A stretch of DNA of 64,000 nucleotides from Dendrophyllia cribrosa (lineage: Eukaryota; Cnidaria; Anthozoa; Scleractinia; Dendrophylliidae), in contig JAJLRJ010000004.1 in NCBI GenBank assembly GCA_024195265.1, forward strand, positions 35,162,530 through 35,226,529. The letters are read 5' to 3'. The translations under genes were made by a program, and so were the position numbers. Below are positions 1-64,000 of the stretch, piece after piece; within the stretch, counting starts at the first letter, position 1, and each line of letters opens with the position of its first letter. The notes beneath the pieces were generated by a model. That model was not told the DNA's origin. It did not search any database and saw only the letters and a program-made list of their open reading frames with translations.

Positions 1-999
1 ATTATAATACCGTATTTAGGTTACCATATTACAGTTATTACAGTTACAGTTATTATATTACAGTTATTAGAATAAACGCCTCTCTCTTTTAAACGCCTCT
101 TATCTTTTAAACGCCCCCCTCGGACCCTTGAAATTTAATGAACGCCCCCGGCGTTTATTAGATTATTTACGGTAACTTCTTTAATTAGTTCATTTGGCAC
201 TGAGATCGCAGCCGCTTTGAACATGGGAAATGACAAATGACTTCACCATTTTTATTCTGCCGATAATAGATCTCTCCACCTACAAAGACCATGCTTTTTT
301 GGTCTGTTTAGACCGGGGAGGTGGGGATTCCGTCTCCCCCCCCCGCGTTTCTCCGAGATTACTAAGGCTAGACCAATAAAACTTTGTGGGTGTATAGTCG
401 TACCAAAAAAAATGACCCTGAAAGGAGACATTTGCTCCGGGCGTGCGCGTTACTTAAATTAACTATTGCCCATGCGCAGTTGAGCTCGAACGGCCTGGGC
501 GCTAGTCCGCGCAAGTCACCAATGGAAGCCAAAATGGGCTCAGTCGAAGCATATTGCACTGGAGAAACGGCAAAATGACGGGATTTTTTCGCTCCATCTA
601 AATCATATTTCCCACCAAAATGTTCATGAGATCCCAGTCTCTTCAAAACCGAGTGTGGATGTTGACATTACGCCTATTAAAATGAGTTATACCGCTAAAA
701 GCGATGACCGCGTTGTTGAACTCTATATAAGACTTTACGTGACATTGGTTACCTCAAGGTCAAAATGACGGGACTTTTTTTAAGTTATTAAAATATTTTA
801 ACGTTTCCAAATTACTGGAATCCGAGTGTGGATTTCCGAAAAGTAATTCATAAATGGGCGAAATTTTGATTTTCCCTTCAAAAAATGGCGTTTTCGCTGT
901 GATTTTAGGGGTCGAATTGGGGGTCTGGGGACGAGTTAAAAAATTAGAGGCAAATGTCATCCATTTTTTTGCCATGGTCCAACAATGTATCTTTTGAAG
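1..999. other. Intergenic or intronic AT-rich stretch with repeat debris
   Basis: No gene was recognised. The first 170 bases hold short repeats of an AAACGCC motif, which look like the end of a dispersed repeat. The motif CAAAATGACGGGA occurs at about 571 and 761, before T-rich runs, suggesting a diverged internal duplication. The short open frames here have no recognisable domain and no splice context linking them to the channel gene. Confidence 0.4.
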
Positions 1000-1310
1000 T
1001 ATAAATCACGTATCTGAGACGTCAAATGCTGTAGATACTACGTCATGATTTGTAAACAGCCGCCATCTTAGATCCGCCATCTTGGATTTCTCATTTTTTT
1101 CCAAAATGTCAAAAAACCACCAAAAATGTCTCAAAAGTAATCAAAACCAATAAAAATTCCAAAAATTTCAAATTTGGAAAAGATGTTAAATGTGGTTGGC
1201 ATGGTAACGTCATGTTGTATTTACTAAAACCTGTCACATCAAAATATACCTAATAAATTTTAGGAAAAGTCGCCAAGCGGGGGCACTTTCCGCACTTTCC
1301 GTCCCCCCTC
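1000..1310. repeat. Dispersed repeat with GCCGCCATCTT motif, copy 1
   Basis: This segment shares ordered motifs with 10486-11035 and 59215-59540: a TACGTCAT-type site, GCCGCCATCTT, CATCTTGGATTTCT, TAATCAAAACCAATAAA, then AAATTTTAGGAAAAGTC followed by a short C-rich end. It is a diverged member of a dispersed non-coding repeat family. No protein is encoded. Confidence 0.6.
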
Positions 1311-2274
1311 TCCCGGTCTCAATAGGGATAATAGATTCAAAATTGAGTCAAAGTTGTCTCTTCTTCTAGTGAAGTGATTGTAATCGAAGGGCACACCAAG
1401 AATTTTAATGGTAGATTGAAAATAATAACAAGAGGCTCCAAGTCGACTATACTCATGCGCATGAGACGCTAAGACACGTTGATTGAAGCTACCAATTTTT
1501 CTGTGCTCTCTTTGAATATTTAATTCATGAATTCCTGATCAAATCCACACTCGTCTAATACTTCGCAAACCGTGAATTATTTCTGTTACATTTGAAAAGA
1601 CTGCTTTTAAAAGCAATGAAATCAGAAAAATTGAAATTAATATACTATGCATTCCACAGTCCATTTTCCACAGAAGTCCAGTACCGAAGTCCAAATTTCT
1701 TTTAATCTGATGAGTATAAACGACGTCGTTTTACCGTGTATTTCTATTGTTCATTCGTTAGAAACGTCTTGAAATTACTTACTACAGGCAACGAGGACTG
1801 CTAATACACAGGCATTGTAAAGAATCGGTAATAAAATAGGGAATAAATTGACTATATGCTTACGAGCGTAAGAAATCGATGTTTTGCTTTAGCCTCGGAA
1901 AAGCTGTGATTAAAAATAGCTCTTATTTCTGTAGAATCTCGACAAATTTGGACTCAAATTGTATGCTTTGTATATAAGCAACGTTCACCTCCATAGGAGA
2001 AATACAGGATTGACTTCTACACCAATAAGACCAAATTATGGAAAACGTATTTCATGCGCATACGTAAGAAAGATTTATCATATGTTTTAATGTACCATAA
2101 AACACCCATTTTTGTAAAGCAACAAGACGATAAGAACTCGCATGTTTCCAAGAATTATCCCAGAATTATCCCTTGCACTTTATGCGCATCTGTGCAAACC
2201 GCGTTTCTATTTTTATTGCTTTTATTAAAAAGAAGGCTACCACAAGAAAACTAGCGATTCATTTTCGCTTTATA
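1311..2274. other. No gene recognised
   Basis: AT-rich sequence. AGGCTCCAAGT near 1434, followed by ACTCATGCGCAT, recurs near 59762, so part of this is another dispersed repeat. No coding similarity was recognised on either strand. Confidence 0.3.
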
Positions 2275-2575
2275 GCGGAGCTCTGGCCCGCTCGCGGAGC
2301 CCCATACTCATAGAACCTATGCCCGTCATTTTTCATCGTCATGGCTAGCGGAATGTTTCGCGGGCGCGCGTCCGCAACATGTGTGTCGGTGCGTGCGTCG
2401 AAGCGTCGCGCAAGGCTAGCTCGCGGGCGCGTCACAACATCCGGGATCTTAGCAATTTTGAAACCAAAGCGAGGCTTTGTTTTTCGCGCGGCTACACGGC
2501 CGATGTCACGTCAGCTCGGTAAACAATTTAGTTGGAGCTGTGTTCAGCGGAGAAAACCGTTTCCAAATTAAAGTC
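2275..2575. other. CpG-rich block
   Basis: A compact GC- and CpG-rich block (many CGCG, GCGC and TCGCG words) stands out from the AT-rich surroundings. A 76-residue frame runs through it, but it is a basic, arginine-rich translation of CG dinucleotides and matches no family I know. It could be an unmethylated CpG-island-like element, the GC-rich end of a repeat, or an alternative promoter. The sequence does not decide between these. Confidence 0.35.
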
Positions 2576-3896
2576 GTTATTTCCCTGCATTTTTTCGCGG
2601 TTTGCTACTCAAGACAAGGATACTAATTACGGGATACTCAGAAGCCGCTATAGTGGAAAAAGAAGAGCTTTCAGCTAGGGATAAAATCTTGCTTCGAGGA
2701 ACTTCATACGTTTTTATCAATGCGGGAGCGATGCGGGGAGTAGTTTGTTTTTCGGATTTCAGAATCGAAGAAGCGGAGATTTAAAGAATTTCCAAGCAGT
2801 CGAGAGACTTAAACGTAAAACAAATTACATTTATCGATAGGAATTCATGTTGATATCAATCTGTGATTGACTTTTTGTTGGTGTTCTCGTTAATTTTGGA
2901 GAATTGTTTATAACGTGCTTAAATTCAGTCGTATTGATTTCTTGAATTTCATTAAAGACAGCTCGGCCTCGATGCGCTATTTTGCTTTTAAACACAAACT
3001 TACGGAGATTTAAATAAAATTTGTCGAAAGAAGATTGTGTTGTCCATTTTTATGTGTTTTGTCATTCATTACATAGGTTGAAAAGCGATTCTATGTGAAC
3101 AAAACTAAACTTGGATTTTATAGTTCTATCTTCACTCGCGTCGCCTTATGCAAATATGTTTGTGTATGTTTTGCAATTTTGATTTTCAGATCAGTTTCTC
3201 GGGCAATTTTTGATAAGCAACAGGTGTATTTTATTCGGAAATTAATCAATCAAACTAGTTATTCTAGACCGAGAAAAAGTTGTTTTTGTGAACTTTTGTA
3301 CGGTCTAAATGTACCGTGCAGACGGTCGCGTAATACCGTTTTTGAGAATTGCTAAAATTGAAAAATAGCCCGGTCGTCAATCTTAATTCTTGTGCTTCCG
3401 ACCTTTCACCTTAGTTAAGCTTATCATCGACTTTCTGTTCAAAGAACTACGCTGTTAGGCTCAGCCTATCTATATATATATATTAAATAGGGAATTTGCA
3501 TGTTAGTATTAGTGTAATGTGGGTTGGGGTTGGCGGCGTGACGATTCCGTGACGTTGTTTTGGTGACATTTCTGATTACGTCATTCCTGAAACCCGGAAG
3601 TCAAATAAGTACTGTTTTGACCGAGGGAAAGGCACAAGCCCGGGGTTAGTAATAAAACCAAAATATGCGTGCTTAAATTTGCATGCACTAATGTGACACC
3701 AAAAAACAGAAAAGAAAAAAGGAGCCCAAACCTTACCTCACGCCGCTCTGTGCATGAGTAATGAAAAGCTCCACCCTCCAACCTCGCTGAACCCAAACAA
3801 AAAATTCTGTTTTCTCCTCATTAACTTTTAGACCCGAACAATTAGAGAATTCTCAAGACTTGCGCTAAGATAATCGTAAGAGGATATGCTTCGAAG
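2576..3896. other. No gene recognised; TA microsatellite
   Basis: AT-rich sequence with a short (TA)n run near 3472-3484. The segment around 3680-3780 recurs around 59940-60020 (shared motifs GCATGCACTAATGTGACACC and GAGCCCAAACCTTA), so it is dispersed-repeat material. No exon of the channel was found here. Confidence 0.35.
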
Positions 3897-4100
3897 AAAG
3901 TGAAATCTGCAAAGGACCGCAAACGATAATGCTGCAGACGGAATACGTAGGATCTGCGAGAGACCTAACCAGCCAAAAAATGAACAAACATACAATAAAC
4001 TGCAGGGCTGATCTGACTACGTAAAAAATAGACTTTGCGAGACACCATCACGACAGAAACCGATAAAGTAGGATCGCAATCGTGGACAGCTGTTTCGTTG
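3897..4100. repeat. Dispersed repeat, partner of 4647-4942
   Basis: Begins with GTGAAATCTGCAAAGGACCG and runs through CGCAAACGATAATGCTGC and AACTGCAGGGCTGATCTGAC to GAGACACCATCACGA. The same order of motifs, nearly identical, occurs at 4647-4830 in direct orientation. A foldback element (4138-4367) lies between the two copies. Confidence 0.75.
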
Positions 4101-4137
4101 TTATTGCAACTCATCAGCACGGTGTAGCGAACTTAAT

Positions 4138-4367
4138 AGCGACCTTTAGATTTGACTACGAGTACGAAATCGAGTACGAGTACGACTTTGGAATTTCGAG
4201 ATAATTGTTTGCCCTGAACTATAACTCTTTTCTGTTGCTGACTAACACATAAACAAACGTTAGGGATAAGATTGGTGCGATGAGAAATTATATGAGGCAC
4301 ACGAATTTGGTTTGAAAACTCGTACTCGTACTCAATTTCGTACTCGTAGTCCAATCTAAAGGTCGCT
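4138..4367. mobile_element. Foldback MITE with arms of about 50 bp
   Basis: The left end AGCGACCTTTAGATT and following TACGAGTACGAAAT are mirrored at the right end as ATTTCGTACTCGTAG and AATCTAAAGGTCGCT. The arms are roughly 50 bp around a central stretch of about 130 bp. AAT flanks both ends, a possible 3-bp target duplication. Non-autonomous: the frame across it comes from the palindrome and is not a gene. Confidence 0.8.
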
Positions 4368-4646
4368 AATGTCGCCAGCAAGAACGCCAGCGCAAATAGA
4401 TTACACAATGACCCGTTCACCATATCATGTTCCGTACTATGTACTCACTTGTCACTCGAATCACGCGTTGCCACATCATCGCTGCGAGGAACAAAGAGCC
4501 CATAGTGTCAAAAAAGATGTCTCGCAAAGAGAAATGTAGATGGACAAAGCCGATCTGAACATTTAAACGCATGGACAAAGCCATGCTTAGAAAACACAGC
4601 ATATCGGATCTGTAAACACCCACGGTCCCAAAATATAAAAATAAAA

Positions 4647-4942
4647 GTGAAATCTGCAAAGGACCGCAAACGATAATGCTGCTAACGGAATACGTAGGAT
4701 CTGCGAGAGACCTAACCAGCCAAAAAATGAACAAACATACATACATTCTTCGCACATACAATAAACTGCAGGGCTGATCTGACTACGTTAAAAAATAGAC
4801 TTTGCGAGACACCATCACGAAACAATGAAACAGCTGTCCACGGTTGTGATCCTACTTTATCGGTTTCTGTCGTGATGGTGTCTCGTAAAGTCTATTTTGT
4901 ACGTAGTCAGATCAGCCCTGTAGTTTATTGTATGTGCGAAGA
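4647..4942. repeat. Direct-repeat copy plus large hairpin
   Basis: The first part duplicates 3897-4100. From about 4752 the sequence is then inverted on itself: CACATACAATAAACTGCAGG on the left is mirrored by CAGATCAGCCCTG and TTTATTGTATGTGCG ending near 4939. The hairpin stem is about 85 bp, typical of a foldback MITE. Confidence 0.75.
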
Positions 4943-5339
4943 AAGCAACTTAAATCATAAGCAAAAAGTGACAATTTCACTTCAAGATTGAGTATAAGAA
5001 TACCTTGAATCTTTTCGTTTTGTCGAATATGACATGCAAAAATTTCCAATTCTATTGCTGATATCTTGATGCAGAATGTGTGACCTGTATTAATAAAGCT
5101 GGGCAAACAACAAAACGTCACAAAGCATCCAAATATGGGCGAGTGGTCACTTACCAGAGGTTAAAAACAATACAAAAATTCAAATCGCTAGCTTTGAAAG
5201 TGGTCGCTTTATATGAGAGTTTTCGACTATACGGATATGACTAGAAAAGTGTTGGTCATTTTGGAAAAGTGGTCGCTTAGAAGAGGTGGTCGCACATTTT
5301 GTATAAGAAGTATCTTCGATTCCATTTTAACATTTATAG

Positions 5340-61919
<56,580 letters not shown>

Positions 61920-62254
61920 GTAAAATAATAAACTGGTTATAATATTGGCAACTCGCACTTTAGAATATGTTGTGGTTAAAATTTGCTTGGTATAAATTCC
62001 ATTTTTCTTTTCTTTCCTTTGTTCCAAGTTAAGGAATTTTATGGTAATTAATCATGTAAATATAAAACAATGGAACTTGAAAATTTCCTTAAAATTTCGT
62101 TAAACCTGAAAAAAAAAAAGATATGAACTAACTGAGTTCTTAAAAGGGAGAACGAACCACAGCTATTTTTCAGACACACGAGGAAAGAACTCAAAACGTT
62201 TAGACTAAATGTTTCAAGTTGCAATCCATTTCAATTATGGCCATCAACTCCTCA

Positions 62255-62337
62255 AAACACAAATTAATAGTTTTAGTGCACCAATGTACACCGCCGCACC
62301 GGTTTGCAGGGCGGGAGGTCTCGGGTTCGAACCCCGG

Positions 62338-62373
<36 letters not shown>

Positions 62374-62640
62374 TGAAGGTGCTGCCTTTGCTATGGCATC
62401 GGCAAATGGTTAGACCTTCACGTGGCTCGGATGACCACGTAGAAATGGCGGTCCCGTCTCCCATGGGGACGTAAAAGAACCACTGAGGACGTAACAAACC
62501 CTGGCTGTAACCACCCTCAGTGTTACTTGTTCATGGATGGGGTGGGTCTGATTGATTGTGAAGCGCATTTGAATATGTATATAGAATTTGCGCTATACAA
62601 ATGCATATTATTATTATTTATTATTAATGTAGTAATTTTT
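62255..62640 (+). mobile_element. SINE-like element with B-box and LINE-type tail
   Basis: GGGTTCGAACCCCGG (62323-62337) is a strong Pol III B-box with T-arm pairing. About 200 bp of body follows, then AAGCGCATTTGAATATG, GCGCTATACAAATGCATATT and an ATT-repeat tail. The GCGCTATA.AAATG tail resembles the LINE end at 5700-5760, consistent with mobilisation by such a LINE. No good A-box was seen upstream. Confidence 0.7.
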
Positions 62641-63093
62641 TAAAAAAAAATTAGATTTCCCTGGATAAAAATATTTCTATTGGCCTTTCAACTTTTCAAA
62701 GTGACACTAAGATCTGGTGCATTGCAATTATTTTTTCTTCGAGTAATTTTTTTTTTCCTTTTTCAATACAAGTGAGTGCTACTTATATAGAAAAAGAACT
62801 CTATATTTTGTTTGATAATAACTTTATTTATATGAACAACACAACAATACACAAGAACAAAGGAAAAGCACACTATCGTTAACACTAGTACTGTCTCACA
62901 ACATATGTAATACCATAAATAGATAAAAAAAAAGTAATAACGAAAAAGGCAAAAAAGGGAGCGACTTATGTTAATGACAACATATTACTACTACAATTCC
63001 ATATTAACAAATTATTGTCCGATTTTCAAAACGTTTTGAACTTCTTTTCGTGTTTATATACATTTACTGCTTTACCAGCAGGTTATTTATAAT
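62641..63093. other. No gene recognised
   Basis: AT-rich with A and T runs. I see nothing further. Confidence 0.3.
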
Positions 63094-63238
63094 GGTAATT
63101 GAACTGAGTGGAGTGCAATTTGGTCTGAAATCATACGCGTGATTTTAAAATCGAACGAGCGCGCGCGCAGCGCAGTTCGATTCGAAATCACAAGTATGAT
63201 TTCAGACCAACATTGCACGACACGAAGTTCAATTACCA
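63094..63238. mobile_element. Foldback MITE with CGCGCG centre
   Basis: GGTAATTGAACT, GCAATTTGGTCTGAAATCAT and ATCGAACGAGCGCG on the left are mirrored by GCAGTTCGATTCGAAATCA, ATGATTTCAGACC and AGTTCAATTACC on the right. Stem of about 60 bp. Confidence 0.85.
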
Positions 63239-63322
63239 CTTTATTACATCCATTTTTAAATCGCACAATTTAAATGCCGAAATACAGGATTTTAGTCAGT
63301 ACCAATATTGATGCGACCTATA

Positions 63323-63499
63323 GATGCGATTCATAGCAAAAAATTGTGCGATTCGGGAATAAATCGCACTTCTGAGAAAAAGATGCAATTTAGAGCAAAA
63401 AACAGTGCGATTCGAGAATAAATTGCACTGCTGAGAAAAAGATGCGTTTTGGAGCAAAAAATAGTGCGATTCGGGAATAAATCGCACTGCTGAGAGCCA
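63323..63499. repeat. Three tandem units of 59 bp
   Basis: Units start GATGCGATTC (63323), GATGCAATTT (63382) and GATGCGTTTT (63441). Each continues GAGCAAAAAA, GTGCGATTCGGGAATAAATC and GCACTGCTGAGAAAAA with few differences. The units touch without spacers, so this is a minisatellite and not a CRISPR array. Confidence 0.9.
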
Positions 63500-64000
63500 A
63501 TCAGATTGCAAGGATCACCGGTGATTTCAAAAAGGATGTAATAAAATATTTAAAAGAGAGTAAAGATTAGAAAATACATAATAACAGACATAAGAAATAT
63601 CAATTAAAGAGAAAAGCATTGTCTCTTTTGTCCTTTGGACATAAGAGTTAGTAATAGTTCTCAATCTGAAATTTACGTTCTAATGTTCTGACGAATGACA
63701 CGTTCGTTATGGCTTCACATGGGTTCAGACCTGGGTGTGAGAAACAGAAGTAGAGAACATTTAGGAGCTGGAAATGTTCCCAAGATTGCAGTTATACAGA
63801 TTCTGCGCGTCTTAATGACGCCAGAATGAACATTATATAAATTATAAGGAATGTAGTAGACAAACACCTTTATTTAAACAGTATATATACTGCTATCAAT
63901 GGGAGCACCAATAAAAAAATTTTACAAAAAAAAGTATATGTAGTACAAATATAGTAATATATAGTAGTAATGCATTAAAACAGTAATATATTGAAAAGTG
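63500..64000. other. No gene recognised
   Basis: AT-rich end of the window. No further TRPM exon and no structural element was recognised. Confidence 0.3.

Noticed and set aside
2341..2571. Arginine-rich 76-residue frame
   Set aside because: It reflects CpG-rich base composition. There is no recognisable family and no splice context.
4133..4761. Two overlapping minus-strand frames of about 100 residues
   Set aside because: They lie over foldback arms and duplicated repeat sequence and have no domain.
63323..63499. Regular repeats suggesting a CRISPR-like array
   Set aside because: Units of 59 bp abut without unique spacers, and the genome is eukaryotic. It is a minisatellite.
62000..64000. 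Alpha-kinase or Nudix domain exons of a TRPM C-terminus
   Set aside because: I searched by eye for such motifs downstream of the coiled coil and found none in the window.

Overview
The window looks like an intron-rich invertebrate nuclear genome, most probably an anthozoan cnidarian such as a coral or sea anemone (inference). The grounds are an animal TRPM channel gene split into many small exons, AT-rich introns packed with foldback elements, and several animal transposon types: Penelope, L1-like and other LINEs, Copia, an IS630/Tc1-type element and tRNA-like repeats. Nothing prokaryotic was seen.

The host gene is a TRPM-type cation channel on the + strand. I place 18 exons from 5340 to 61919. 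Every junction is GT-AG and every splice phase matches, so the reading frame stays open from the N-terminal TRPM homology domain through S1-S6, the pore, the TRP box and the C-terminal coiled coil. The first exon(s) and the C-terminal tail lie outside the window or were not recognised. The pore and TRPM homology regions resemble the TRPM1/3/6/7 branch more than TRPM2/4/5/8.

Nearly everything else is intronic mobile DNA. By region: 1-5.3 kb, foldback repeats. 5.7-9.5 kb, a LINE 3' end and a Penelope element flanked by short inverted repeats. 11.7-17.4 kb, a decayed large element with about 350-bp inverted terminal arms around a broken uncharacterised gene ('family B') and a LINE fragment. 17.9-18.2 kb, a foldback whose arms are tRNA-like. 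21.0-23.5 kb, an L1-like relic with nested poly-C-ended MITEs. 26.1-26.7 kb, a second poly-C MITE with a 119-C run. 31.4-35.3 kb, tandem repeats, a LINE 3' end and a tRNA-like sequence. 37.7-52.2 kb, a very large element with about 600-bp inverted terminal arms around a second uncharacterised multi-exon gene ('family A', DDE/D-like), itself invaded by a young Copia element (TSD CCCAT) and a 1.3-kb TIR element. 52.5-54.3 kb, an IS630/Tc1-type transposon. 54.8-55.6 kb, a GGTT-rich satellite just before an exon. 58-64 kb, MITEs, a SINE-like repeat and tandem repeats.

The most interesting signal is the pair of long inverted-repeat elements (11718-17377 and 37662-52192). Each encloses an antisense uncharacterised gene family, and both sit in introns of the same channel gene. 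They are candidates for a poorly described class of large eukaryotic DNA transposons. All coordinates, alignments and identities were read by eye, without software.
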